Positions 52,101 through 60,939 of a stretch of 64,000 bases of DNA are shown here, one piece after another. The translations under genes were made by a program, and so were the position numbers. Every line of letters begins with the position of its first letter. The stretch's first letter is position 1. The notes below the pieces were generated by a model, which saw nothing but the letters and a program-made list of their open reading frames with translations, was not told the origin of the DNA and made no database searches. The stretch comes from an uncultured Micrococcales bacterium (GTDB lineage: Bacteria; Actinomycetota; Actinomycetes; Actinomycetales; Microbacteriaceae), in contig CAIVWH010000021.1 of the NCBI GenBank assembly GCA_903909605.1, positions 58,839 through 122,838 of the forward strand, written 5' to 3'.

Positions 52101-52414
52101 TCTTCTGGCCAGATGCCTTCAACTACCTTGCTCTTTGCGAGCTTACGAAGGTTGCCGTTGATTCGGTTGCTCAGTTGAGCCGCGGCCTTGCGCGTAAAGG
52201 TCAAACCCAGGATTTGCTCTGGCAAAGCCAAGCGGTTGGCCACCAACCAAGGAACACGCAGAGACATGAGCTCCGTCTTTCCGCTGCCGGCACCTGCCAC
52301 CACGAGGGATGGCCGATCAAACGGGGCCTGGATAGCGGCTTGCTGTTGCGCGTTAGGCGCGTATTTGAGACCGACCGCTCGAGCAACATCGAGCGCAGAG
52401 AACTTAATTTCCAT
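49118..52414 (-). CDS. adnB: AdnB-like helicase-nuclease (SF1A helicase plus C-terminal PD-(D/E)XK/Cas4-like nuclease)
   Basis: 1098 aa; GAGSGKTELMSLRV, LLDEYQDTSVLQTRLL, TIHASKGLEWEHVAIG, C-terminal GDGFEIVDWKTN nuclease motif. Confidence 0.88.
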   Translation of the reverse strand: MEIKFSALDVARAVGLKYAPNAQQQAAIQAPFDRPSLVVAGAGSGKTELMSLRVPWLVANRLALPEQILGLTFTRKAAAQLSNRINGNLRKLAKSKVVEGIWPEELGLEFTPPTISTYNSYATALFRDFGLQLGYDSDAVQLTEASAFQLARDLLNERGHEIDPRLLEADFSSKTLVGAVLKMAGDMNENLVTADDIEQHIDEIIEHISNNVPKKRGGEPGEFIVDVQKVLTALSKKKIIARLAQGFLEEKKRIGKIDFSDQVARAEEAVRKLGGAVVDREQERYTQILLDEYQDTSVLQTRLLASLFKGKSVLAVGDPHQSIYGWRGASESNLAEFKRDFGADNRVPFQLSTSWRNPQGVLDIANKIARPLDTPADYLAASQQDLVRSVEREPLTVRSAEAPGEVFINWHETIEQEAKAVAAWFAERMEIPIDEEMPKGALLLAKKKRIPIYVAALQAAGVDVEVVGLGGLLTMPEVTDVRCALAVISRPDAGSELIRLLTGARFRIGPKDIDGLYKYADSLAKSSYEHRQAEGKLDEAQISLIDAIDDIANGPKLSTDAISDEGLERLVKAGELFGKLRKRIGLPLAELVRAVIAELWLDVELMANPTRNNPMMHLNEFVAVVGSYAANNDAPTVGALLEYLDFADDLDRVDAAPPVGRPGMVQILTIHASKGLEWEHVAIGSFNEGDLPKGSNDNTGWLNADVLPYALRGDRDSLPSIDLFKDDNQTDLNKTIKTFKEDVKKMGLQEQRRLAYVAVTRAKVDLLVTGSYWQPAETKARPMSSYLEECAAGGVSPIAEYELPEIQNEKNPADKASLVEHWPKQPFSAKRRDEVERASQDVLAAIQGKNSSGVTAEDIEQVALSIDRLLLERDVRKATHKQVDFPVRIPASNFKAFLGELEFVAGSFLRPVPSEPYGASRRGNLFHAWVERSNSPIGLVDNDEDLPELEDEDDFIEVEQLQENFKNSRFATMQPVALEQEVQLTIGSNTFICKMDAVYADGDGFEIVDWKTNTPPVAGSEDEAKRALQLSLYRFAYSEFTGVPLEKIKATFYFVGADEELSPAHLADRAEILAKWQEVLDKVAEGAAAGAAEASSKD

Positions 52415-55400
52415 AGGTGACCTGCTCTACGAGGTGAATGTCGCACGAACCGAAGCTGAACTCGGCCTTACAGTGCTCTCCGACTTTGGCAACGAGTGTT
52501 TGATTCGTCATCAACATCTCGTTAATAATTTGCCCAAGAAGGGCTTCCATCTGCAGCTTCGCAGTCTCGTCAACCTCAAAAGACACCTGCTGTTTGAGCT
52601 TCGGCTCTTCGTCTTCAGGGTTGTCAGATGACGCTTTAGGCTCGCCAATCTCAATCAGCTGAGCGCCAGCAACATGGATGTCGCCTTTCAGCTTTGGTTC
52701 TTCGAAAGCACGGTTAAGCAATGCCAACTGATAGACACCGAGCTGGGGGTGAGTTTGAACATCGGCCTCTGCAACCAGGTACTTGGAAGTCTTGAGATCA
52801 GAGATTCGAACGGTGCCGTCAGGCAGTAGTTCCACGCGGTCTACTCGACCGGTCACATGCGCACCTCCGACGGCAAATTTGAACGGCAACTCGCGACCGA
52901 TGACGCCTTCTGCCCCGGCATCGAACTTGGCTAGGTAGTTGAAGAGGCGATTCACCATTAGCCCGACCCGACGACGCTCGGACGCTTCTGTCCACTTTGA
53001 TTCGAATTCGAGTGTTGACCACTTAGATTCGACAACTTTTTCAAACTCTCGCTTATCGATGTCGACCGCTCGCTCAAGAATCTCGTGCATGAGATCGCCT
53101 ACGCGGGCCTTGAAGTTGTAATCACTGCCGCCGTGGGCGTTGATGAACCAGTGCAGTGGGCAGCGCACGAAATCCTCGAGTTGTGCAGGGCGTACATGAA
53201 GCGCATTCGCGTCAGCGGCGGCCACTCCAAGAATCGCCAAAGGCTCGGATGTGCTCGGCGCAGCCAAACCCCACCAACTATCAGGGTGAGCTCCGGCGAC
53301 TCCGGCCTCGGCCAGGCGAGCAAGCTGGCCTGCAATCTGAAGGCGACGCAAGGAATCCTGTTCTTTGATGAGCTTTCGGCGTAGGTTTCCGGCGATAGCC
53401 CTAAGAGTCAGAGGCGAATCCTGGAAATCTTGAGGCTCAGGGATTTGCTGTGTTAGAAGCTCGAAGAACTGGCTGGCCTGTTCCTCTTCTGTTGAAATTG
53501 CCGACAGGTAAAGACGTTCTGTTGCGGCTCCAACCGCCTTAGCGAGCATTCGAAGCTCGCCAGGCATCTCGTTCTGAGCCACTCGATTCTCAGAGGAGTC
53601 TGCATTCGTGCGGATCAGCTCGTCGAGCGAAGTCGCACCAAGGAGTGATGAGCGAGGGCGAAGGTTCGGCCAAATGCCCTCTTGCAGGTGAGCCACGGCA
53701 ATGACTCTGAATTTGCGACCAATGAGGCCGGCAGGAGTAACCAGCGAAACTCGGTGCTGCAGGTTAGCGCCTACACCGATCGAGTCTTCGGGGAGCTTCA
53801 GCGAGAGTTGCTGTTTGACGAAATCAATTGCGGAACCGCGTGGGTTGCGCTCAACGTAACGCGCAGCTGCAGCGAAAAGTGCAACAACGGCATCGAGATT
53901 TCTGCCGGTTTGTAGAGCAACTTCGTCGACACCAAGGGCGTCTTGTGGCCAGTTGGTCTTGATGACGCTCGAAGAGTATGCGAGCCAGATCAAATCTTGG
54001 ATGGTGGTGTTCGGTTTTGCCGCTTCATCACGGAGTTCGAAGAACATCTTGATGAATCGAGCGGCCTTCTTTGCGATGCCGGCTTTGTGCTCGGCCAGCC
54101 ACTCGGCCGAGCTAAAGGCCGCAACCAAGAGTTCGTGCGAGGTGCGCACGCCGCCTTCGTTCAACTCGTGACCGCGAAGTGCGCGGCGAAGTCGGCGAAG
54201 TTCGACTGAGTCGAAGTTTCCGAGAGGTGTTTCGAGAAGTTCAACAGCCTTGGCATAGTCGATCTCGACTTGCCCGAGGGCGGCCTCGAGAACTGTCAGG
54301 AATGCGGCCGAAGCAAACTGATCCTTGAGCGCTGCCTTAGCGCCGATCAAGCGAACAGGCACAGACTCGGCAGCCAGGGCATTCTCGAGCTCCACAAGTT
54401 CTTCGGCAGAGCGGGCCACGACTGCAATATCGCGCCACTGCACACCGTTGTTAAGGTGCTCGGAACGCAACTGGTGAGCCAGCCAAGAGTGCTCGTCGCC
54501 CTGCAGGGCAAAGGCACGCGAGACGATGGAGCCTTCGACTTCACTTGCATCAACACGAATGCGCTGCGGGCCACCGAGCGCTGAGCCCAAGCGATCGGTG
54601 ACTCGTGAGAGTGCCGCCGCGATGTCTTGGTGGTGTGACTTTGAGCGCGGCTCAAGGGCAATGAGTTTGGGGGCCTTGTCGCTCTTGGCGGCGAGCTCTG
54701 AAGCCAGGCGGGTCATGGCCTCTGGGTCACCTGAGCGGAAACCAAGGGTTGCGACATCTGGGTCACCAAACAGAACGACAGACGCGCCGAGCTCGCTCAA
54801 CGCCCGCAGAAAATCGGTTGCTGCCGGAGTCAGCTCTTGCGCATCATCAACCAGGATGGCATGCACATCACCGAGCGAAGCCGGAGCATTGCCGGCGCGA
54901 ATAATCTTGCTTGCCTCAACAACCAATGAGGTCGGATCAAAGCGGTGGATATTGTCTTCGCGATCGAGTTCGTGAAGGTAGTGCTCATAAACGGCAGCAC
55001 CCCAGACCCACTCTTGGCGACCAAGCTTTTCGCCGCGAGCGCGAAGCTCTGCCGGTGATAAGTCATGTTCGATCGCAATCGAAATCAGATCGCGAACCTC
55101 GGTGCGCACACCGCGCAACTTGAGCGAGTTCTTAGTAATGGTCTTTGGAAAGTCAGGAGTCGAAAGCTCACCGATCGCGACAGCATCGAGAATGTCCTCG
55201 AGCATGGCGTCTTGCTCTGAACCGGAGATGAGCTCAGGCAACTTCGACTTGGTCATGAGTGCATGGTGGCGAAGAATCGCGAACGCGAGCGACGGAATAG
55301 TTCTGGCCATCGGGCCGTTGCTGGCACCCTGGTATGCCAAGGCAAGTTCGTCGCGCAAGGTGGCAGCAGCGGTTCGATTGGCGGTGAACACGAGCAGCGA

Positions 55401-55640
55401 TTCTGGCTTGGCCTCTTTGGCGAGCTTCAAAAACAGGGCCTTGAGCGCGGTGGTCTTGCCAGATTGCGGAGCACCCAGCACGCGAGCGAAGTCGCCAAAG
55501 CCAAGATCGAAAACCGCGCGCTGGCTTGCCGAGAGGGTCAGATCGAGGGTGTTGTCGGTGATTCCGTGCGGGCGAAACACCGCCTTGACGGCGTTCTTGT
55601 CGAGATAAGCCGGCTGTTTCTTTTTGCCCCGTGTATTCAT
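52404..55640 (-). CDS. adnA: AdnA-like helicase-nuclease subunit
   Basis: LGAPQSGKTTALKALFLKL Walker A; ILVDDAQELTPAA (diverged motif II); C-terminal RISDLKTSKYL nuclease motif; pairs with adnB (11-nt overlap). Likely start ATG 55640 (track start 55685). Confidence 0.86.
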   Translation of the reverse strand: MNTRGKKKQPAYLDKNAVKAVFRPHGITDNTLDLTLSASQRAVFDLGFGDFARVLGAPQSGKTTALKALFLKLAKEAKPESLLVFTANRTAAATLRDELALAYQGASNGPMARTIPSLAFAILRHHALMTKSKLPELISGSEQDAMLEDILDAVAIGELSTPDFPKTITKNSLKLRGVRTEVRDLISIAIEHDLSPAELRARGEKLGRQEWVWGAAVYEHYLHELDREDNIHRFDPTSLVVEASKIIRAGNAPASLGDVHAILVDDAQELTPAATDFLRALSELGASVVLFGDPDVATLGFRSGDPEAMTRLASELAAKSDKAPKLIALEPRSKSHHQDIAAALSRVTDRLGSALGGPQRIRVDASEVEGSIVSRAFALQGDEHSWLAHQLRSEHLNNGVQWRDIAVVARSAEELVELENALAAESVPVRLIGAKAALKDQFASAAFLTVLEAALGQVEIDYAKAVELLETPLGNFDSVELRRLRRALRGHELNEGGVRTSHELLVAAFSSAEWLAEHKAGIAKKAARFIKMFFELRDEAAKPNTTIQDLIWLAYSSSVIKTNWPQDALGVDEVALQTGRNLDAVVALFAAAARYVERNPRGSAIDFVKQQLSLKLPEDSIGVGANLQHRVSLVTPAGLIGRKFRVIAVAHLQEGIWPNLRPRSSLLGATSLDELIRTNADSSENRVAQNEMPGELRMLAKAVGAATERLYLSAISTEEEQASQFFELLTQQIPEPQDFQDSPLTLRAIAGNLRRKLIKEQDSLRRLQIAGQLARLAEAGVAGAHPDSWWGLAAPSTSEPLAILGVAAADANALHVRPAQLEDFVRCPLHWFINAHGGSDYNFKARVGDLMHEILERAVDIDKREFEKVVESKWSTLEFESKWTEASERRRVGLMVNRLFNYLAKFDAGAEGVIGRELPFKFAVGGAHVTGRVDRVELLPDGTVRISDLKTSKYLVAEADVQTHPQLGVYQLALLNRAFEEPKLKGDIHVAGAQLIEIGEPKASSDNPEDEEPKLKQQVSFEVDETAKLQMEALLGQIINEMLMTNQTLVAKVGEHCKAEFSFGSCDIHLVEQVTYGN

Positions 55641-55721
55641 CCCCGCCAGACTATTCGCCCCCACCGACATTCGCTGTCGGTGCATCCTTGTAATCTAGGT
55701 TCAGAAGAAAGGCGCAAGCGC

Positions 55722-55946
55722 ATGGAAGTACGAATTGGCATCCGCGAGGCAGCCCGCGAACTGACCTTCGAGTCAGATCAGGCGGCAGGCGAGCTCGAGC
55801 AGCAGGTGGCCTCGGCCCTAAACGGCTCGGCAAAGGTGCTCACCCTCAGCGATAACAAGGGTCGCAAGTTCGTGGTTCCAGTCGACGCCCTGGCCTACGT
55901 AGAGATTGGCGCAGAAGAATCGCGCCGGGTTGGATTCATCGCCTAA
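55722..55946 (+). CDS. DUF3107 family protein
   Basis: 74 aa; MEVRIGIREAARELTFESDQAAGELEQQVASALN...LTLSDNKGRKFVVPVDALAYVEIGAEESRRVGF; contained in the longer track ORF 55263..55946. Confidence 0.88.
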   Translation: MEVRIGIREAARELTFESDQAAGELEQQVASALNGSAKVLTLSDNKGRKFVVPVDALAYVEIGAEESRRVGFIA

Positions 55947-56221
55947 TGAACACCACATTCGTTATTGACATCGCATTTTTGCTTTTCTATGCCGCTTTGC
56001 TCGGCCTAGTTTCGCCTTACATCGGCTTCAAGGATGACCGCTACGGCATCCTGGTGCCAGCCGGTCTCGCCGCGGTATTTGGCGGGTTGCTCTGGGCCAT
56101 CCTGGTCTGGACTGGCCTGAACGACACCAACGCACTGCTCTGGATCATCGTTATGGCAGCAATGCCAGCCGGTGGTTTCATCGGCGCAAAGCAGCTGGGC
56201 CGCATCCGCGGCAACAAGTAA
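55946..56221 (+). CDS. Small predicted membrane protein
   Basis: 91 aa; three hydrophobic segments; 1-nt overlap with the DUF3107 stop. Confidence 0.75.
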   Translation: MNTTFVIDIAFLLFYAALLGLVSPYIGFKDDRYGILVPAGLAAVFGGLLWAILVWTGLNDTNALLWIIVMAAMPAGGFIGAKQLGRIRGNK

Positions 56222-56225
56222 CCGC

Positions 56226-57002
56226 TTAGGCGGTCAGCCCAAGGGCAACCATTCGAAGCGAGTGGGCAGCAATCAGTTCACTGATTAGCGGCTCAAGTTT
56301 CGAGTAGGCATTCAAATTAACTTCACGCTCCTGCTCGGCAGAAAGCTTGGTCGCCTTGGTGACTCCCGCTAGCTTGCGATTGTCGAAGGTTGCTCGCAAT
56401 TCAAGAAGCACATCGCCCATCAGCCTGCGACCCCAAAGCGCCAGCCGCGACGAAAGCTGAGCATCGTTTTGCATCGACTGGGTCAGCACCTTCACCGCAT
56501 ACTTTTCGAAAGTCTTGTCGCCCAGCGCCTTTTCAACGGATGAGCGAACCTCAGCGGGCAGCCCAACCGAGAGTCGACGATAGAAGTCGTTGAGTAATCC
56601 GTGAACCAGGTAAATCTTGATGATGGTTTCATACCAGTCGGTGCCGCTGAGTCGAGACTGCATAGTTGCGATTCGCTCGGTGTACGGATCCATCGCGTCG
56701 GTTGGGTCAACGCCCATCCCGGCAAGAAGTTTTGCGAGGCTGCGATATTGGTCGAAGCTCTTGGCCGCCGCCTCTGACAACTCGGCCTTGTATGCGGTGG
56801 TCGGTGCGAACTTGAGTTCGTTGGTGAGAATCTCGAACTGCGAAAGCTGCAGGTAGGTCAGCTGGCCGAGGAAGCTCTTGGCATCTGGTGCGTAAGGCTT
56901 GAGGTTCAGCTTCGAGGTGTTGCGGGCTGCGCGCTCTTCACGAGGTGGAAGCGCGAATCTGCTAGCCGCTTTTGGAAGCAGGCGCTTGAGCCAGTCAAAC
57001 AT
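56226..57002 (-). CDS. Ferritin-like fold domain protein
   Basis: MFDWLKRLLPKAASRF...FLGQLTYLQLSQFEILTNELKFAPTTAYKAEL; helical; likely start ATG 57002 (track start 57209). Confidence 0.65.
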   Translation of the reverse strand: MFDWLKRLLPKAASRFALPPREERAARNTSKLNLKPYAPDAKSFLGQLTYLQLSQFEILTNELKFAPTTAYKAELSEAAAKSFDQYRSLAKLLAGMGVDPTDAMDPYTERIATMQSRLSGTDWYETIIKIYLVHGLLNDFYRRLSVGLPAEVRSSVEKALGDKTFEKYAVKVLTQSMQNDAQLSSRLALWGRRLMGDVLLELRATFDNRKLAGVTKATKLSAEQEREVNLNAYSKLEPLISELIAAHSLRMVALGLTA

Positions 57003-57046
57003 GGTCTCAAGAATACCTGTCGCTCCAAATGCCGCCACGGCTAGAC

Positions 57047-57142
57047 TAGGGGAGGCCGCAAATCTCGCGCATCGCGCTTTTGGCCAGGCACCACTCAAGG
57101 CAATTGGGGTTCTTCCCTGCTGTCCTCCCCTATAAATAGGAG
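57047..57142 (+). promoter_or_regulatory. Structured leader of the DEAD-box helicase gene (candidate RBS switch)
   Basis: TAGGGGAGG (57047-57055) is perfectly complementary to CCTCCCCTA (57124-57132); the latter overlaps CCTAT-AA-ATAGG (57129-57140), whose 3' arm overlaps the AGGAG RBS. Confidence 0.45.
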
Positions 57143-57147
57143 TCCTT

Positions 57148-58545
57148 TTGACTTTTCGCGACCTTGGCATCGACCAAGACATCGCTGACGCCCTTGCAGC
57201 CAAGGGCATTACCGAGCCTTTCCCAATTCAAGAGCAGGCCATCCCTGTTGCCCTAACCGGCCAGGATGTCATCGGCCAGGCTAAGACCGGAACCGGCAAG
57301 ACCTTTGGTTTTGGCCTTCCGCTGATCCAGGCCTTGGGCCAGAACCCAGAAAAAGGTGCGCAAGCACTGGTTGTGGTTCCGACTCGCGAGCTGTGCATCC
57401 AGGTTGCAGAAGACCTCAAGCTGGCAACTGCCAACCGCGAGACCACAGTGGTCGCAATCTATGGCGGCAAGGCATACGAGGGTCAGGTGGCCGAGATTCA
57501 GACCGGTGCCCAGATCATCGTTGGCACGCCAGGTCGTTTGATAGACCTGAGCAAGCAGAAGCTGCTCGACCTGAGCAAGATTCGCTTCATGGTTCTCGAC
57601 GAGGCCGACGAGATGCTCGACCTCGGCTTCTTGCCTGACGTCGAAAAACTTTTTGCTTACACGCCACAAGATCGTCAGACCATGCTGTTCAGTGCAACCA
57701 TGCCTGGAGCGATAGTTTCGATGGCGCGCAAGTACCAGAACCGTCCGGTGCACATTCGCGCGAACGAGCCCGACGAGGGCCACACCAAGGCAGACATCAA
57801 GCAGTTTTTCTACCGCGCGCACTCACTCGACAAGGATGAAGTTGTCGGCCGAATCCTTCAGGCTGAGGGTCGCGGTAAGACAGTAATTTTCTGTCGCACC
57901 AAGCGTCAGGCTTCGAAGGTCGCAGAAGAACTCGTCGACCGCGGCTTCAACGCGACCGCACTTCACGGCGACATGTCGCAAGAGGCCCGCGAGAAGTCGA
58001 TGGCGGCTTTCCGTTCTGGCAAGAAGGACATCCTGGTTGCAACCGAAGTTGCCGCTCGAGGCATCGACGTCGACGACGTAACGCACGTGATCAACTACAC
58101 CGTTCCTGAAGACGAGAAGGCGCTGCTGCACCGCGTGGGCCGCACCGGTCGCGCTGGTCGCACCGGCATTGCCGTTACCTTCATCGACTGGGAAGACATG
58201 ACTCGCTGGAAGCACATCAACGATGCTCTGCAGCTGAACACGCCAGACCCCGTCGAAACTTACTCGTCGAGTGCTCACCTGTTCACCGACTTGAACATTC
58301 CTGCCGGCACCAAGGGTCGCATTCCAGGCAGCAAGCCACGACCGAAGCCCGAGGGCGAAGCTGCGGGCAACCGCGGGGGCGGTCGTTCGGGTGGTCGTCC
58401 AGGCGGCAACTCGCGCGGTGGTTCAAGCCGTGGCGGTTCGAACTCAGGCTCAGGCGAAAAGAAGACCTCGACCGAGCAGCCACGCGCTCCTCGCCAGAAC
58501 TCTGATCGTCAGCGCAGCCGCACTCGCCGCACCAGCGATAGCTAG
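57148..58545 (+). CDS. DEAD-box ATP-dependent RNA helicase with Gly/Ser/Arg-rich tail (TTG start)
   Basis: 465 aa; AKTGTGKTFGFGLPLIQ, VVVPTRELCIQVA, MVLDEADEMLDLGF, FSATMPG, ATEVAARGIDVDDVTHVINY, HRVGRTGRAGRTG. Confidence 0.95.
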   Translation: MTFRDLGIDQDIADALAAKGITEPFPIQEQAIPVALTGQDVIGQAKTGTGKTFGFGLPLIQALGQNPEKGAQALVVVPTRELCIQVAEDLKLATANRETTVVAIYGGKAYEGQVAEIQTGAQIIVGTPGRLIDLSKQKLLDLSKIRFMVLDEADEMLDLGFLPDVEKLFAYTPQDRQTMLFSATMPGAIVSMARKYQNRPVHIRANEPDEGHTKADIKQFFYRAHSLDKDEVVGRILQAEGRGKTVIFCRTKRQASKVAEELVDRGFNATALHGDMSQEAREKSMAAFRSGKKDILVATEVAARGIDVDDVTHVINYTVPEDEKALLHRVGRTGRAGRTGIAVTFIDWEDMTRWKHINDALQLNTPDPVETYSSSAHLFTDLNIPAGTKGRIPGSKPRPKPEGEAAGNRGGGRSGGRPGGNSRGGSSRGGSNSGSGEKKTSTEQPRAPRQNSDRQRSRTRRTSDS

Positions 58546-58548
58546 AAC

Positions 58549-59424
58549 CTAGAGATAGGCCTGAGTGCCGGTGCCCTGCTCAAGGATGCGATCGAGCATC
58601 TCGCGAGTGGTGGTGTTTTCACCGAGCACGTTGTGCTTGCGCTCTCCGTGGTAGTCACTCGAACCGGTGAGAATCAGATCGTGCTGCTTTGCCAAATCGA
58701 TTAGCCGTTTACGAGCATGCTCTGGCACATCGCGGTGAAAAACCTCGAAGCCGGCAAGACCAGCCTCAATCATCATTTCGAAATGTTGCAGCGGCATGGC
58801 CTGCCCGGGTTGCGGGCCTTTGCCACGTGCCATCGGATGGGCGATGATTGGCACACCGCCAGCGCGTCGAATCAGTTTGATCGCATCCAAGGTTTCTGGC
58901 ACATGCTCGTTCGGCACGTAGTAGCGAGATTCGCCCGGACCCCAAAGTTTTTCAAACACTTCATCGGTGTGGGCAAAGTGCCCCCGAGCAACAAGTGCGG
59001 CAGCCAACGATGGTCGACCCCAGGTTCCGCCTTCGGTCAACTGCCCGAGCACATCTTGCCAGTCAAGGGCGTAATCGGCCGAGACCAATTCGAAAACTTC
59101 GCGAAGTCGATCTTCGCGGGTCGACTTGGACCCGCCTAGCTCGGCAACCAATTCGGCATTGTTCGGGTCGGGCAGGTAGGCAAGCATGTGCACGCCGAAA
59201 GAGCGATGAACATTTACTCGCGCGCGAGTGGATACCTCGATGCCAGGCACGAAGCCCATGCCCAAACGCGTAGCCGCGGCCTGCGCCTCGCCCCAGCCCA
59301 GAGTGTTGTCGTGGTCGGTGAGGGCCAGGATGTCGACGCCCTGCGCCTTGGCCTGCTCGAACACGGTGGCAACCGGGTCGGCACCATCGCTCCAGGTGCT
59401 GTGGGCATGCAGGTCGATCTTCAC
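58549..59424 (-). CDS. PHP-domain phosphoesterase
   Basis: 291 aa; MKIDLHAHSTWSDGADPVATVFEQAKAQGVDILALTDHDNTLGWGEA; LTGSSDYHGERK. Confidence 0.92.
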   Translation of the reverse strand: MKIDLHAHSTWSDGADPVATVFEQAKAQGVDILALTDHDNTLGWGEAQAAATRLGMGFVPGIEVSTRARVNVHRSFGVHMLAYLPDPNNAELVAELGGSKSTREDRLREVFELVSADYALDWQDVLGQLTEGGTWGRPSLAAALVARGHFAHTDEVFEKLWGPGESRYYVPNEHVPETLDAIKLIRRAGGVPIIAHPMARGKGPQPGQAMPLQHFEMMIEAGLAGFEVFHRDVPEHARKRLIDLAKQHDLILTGSSDYHGERKHNVLGENTTTREMLDRILEQGTGTQAYL

Positions 59425-59522
59425 GGCGCCTCACTTTCAGAGTCAGGCTACCAACACCCACCGAGATTGAATTTCAGCAATTTGGGCATCCTGGCTAGCA
59501 AAGTTGTTAGACAATAAACCCT

Positions 59523-60926
59523 ATGAGCAACGACGCAAAGAAGCTTGCCAAGCGCAACGAAAACCGCAGCCGCACCCCGCACTCGAAAGAGTTTCTGAAA
59601 TACATCGGGTCGAACTGGGCGAACACCCCAGAGAAGCTTCCGAAACCAGATGCGGTTGCTCCTTTCGCTGCCAAGCGTCGCGCCGCAGTTGCCAAGGCAT
59701 TCAAGGGCAAGGTGCTGGTCATCGAAGCAGGCGCTGCGAAGACCCGATCGAACGACACCGAATACCGTTACCGCCCACACACCGCATTCGCACACCTCAC
59801 CGGTTGGGGCTCGAACACTGTCGCCGGCTCGGTGCTGGTCATCGATGCACGCAAGGGCGTCAAGGCCACTCTCTACTTCCGCCCAACCGCTGGTCACGAC
59901 ACCGACGAGTTCTTCGCGAACCCTGCCATCGGCGAGTTCTGGGTCGGCAAGCGCCCGAGCCTGAAGCAGGTTGAAGCGTTGCTCGGCCTCAAGACCGCAG
60001 ACATCAAGAATCTCGACGCATTCCTCAAGGATGTCGGCAAGAAGAACACTCTTGACCTCGAGGACGCCGGTCTTGCCGAGTTCGTCAGCGAGCTGCGCCT
60101 GATCAAAGACGAATACGAGATCAAGCAGATGCGCGCGGCAGTTGCCGCCAGCGTCAAGGGCTTCGAGGCCGTGGTTCGCAATCTTGACCGCGCTGTGAAG
60201 CATCCTCGTGGTGAGCGCATGGTCGAAGGTGCGTTCTTCGCAGAGGCTCGCGCCAACGGCAACGACCTCGGTTACGAGACCATCGCTGCTGCCGGCGAGC
60301 ACGCCTGCACCCTGCACTGGATCATCAACGACGGCAAGGTTCGCAAGGGCGACCTGCTGCTTCTTGATGCTGGTGTCGAGGTCGAGTCGTTCTACACCGC
60401 GGATGTCACCCGCACCCTGCCTATCGACGGCAAGTTCACCGACACTCAGCGCATGATTTACGAAGCAGTGCGCGAGGCAGCCGATGCTGCCTTCAAGATT
60501 GCAAAGCCTGGCGTGAAGTTCCGCGAGCTGCACAATGCGGCGATGCAGGTCATCGCTCGCAAGACCGCCGAGTGGGGCCTACTTCCAGTTAGCGCCGAAG
60601 AGTCGCTCAACCCAGAGAAGCAGTTCCACCGTCGCTACATGGTTCACGGCACCAGCCACCACCTAGGCATGGATGTTCACGACTGCGCACAAGCGCGTCG
60701 CGAGATGTACATCGACGCCGAACTCAAGCCGGGCATGATATTCACCATCGAGCCAGGGCTCTACTTCCAGCCAGATGACCTCACGGTGCCAGCGAAGTTC
60801 CGCGGCATCGGTGTTCGCATCGAGGATGACGTGCTGGTCACCGCAAAGGGTGTCGAGAACCTGACCAAGGCGCTGCCTCGCAAGGCGAGCGATGTCGAGG
60901 CTTGGATGAAAAAGGTTCGCGGCTAA
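59523..60926 (+). CDS. pepP: Xaa-Pro aminopeptidase (M24B)
   Basis: 467 aa; LLLLDAGVEVESFYTADVTRTLPIDGKFT, MVHGTSHHLGMDVHDC, GMIFTIEPGLYF. Confidence 0.94.
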   Translation: MSNDAKKLAKRNENRSRTPHSKEFLKYIGSNWANTPEKLPKPDAVAPFAAKRRAAVAKAFKGKVLVIEAGAAKTRSNDTEYRYRPHTAFAHLTGWGSNTVAGSVLVIDARKGVKATLYFRPTAGHDTDEFFANPAIGEFWVGKRPSLKQVEALLGLKTADIKNLDAFLKDVGKKNTLDLEDAGLAEFVSELRLIKDEYEIKQMRAAVAASVKGFEAVVRNLDRAVKHPRGERMVEGAFFAEARANGNDLGYETIAAAGEHACTLHWIINDGKVRKGDLLLLDAGVEVESFYTADVTRTLPIDGKFTDTQRMIYEAVREAADAAFKIAKPGVKFRELHNAAMQVIARKTAEWGLLPVSAEESLNPEKQFHRRYMVHGTSHHLGMDVHDCAQARREMYIDAELKPGMIFTIEPGLYFQPDDLTVPAKFRGIGVRIEDDVLVTAKGVENLTKALPRKASDVEAWMKKVRG

Positions 60927-60939
60927 TACCGCAAACGTT

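Noticed and set aside
55263-55946. 227-aa plus-strand ORF containing DUF3107
   Set aside because: Only the last 74 aa (from ATG 55722) are DUF3107; the upstream part is antisense to adnA.
59448-60533. 361-aa antisense ORF opposite pepP
   Set aside because: Same shadow-ORF effect; the plus strand encodes a conserved M24B peptidase.
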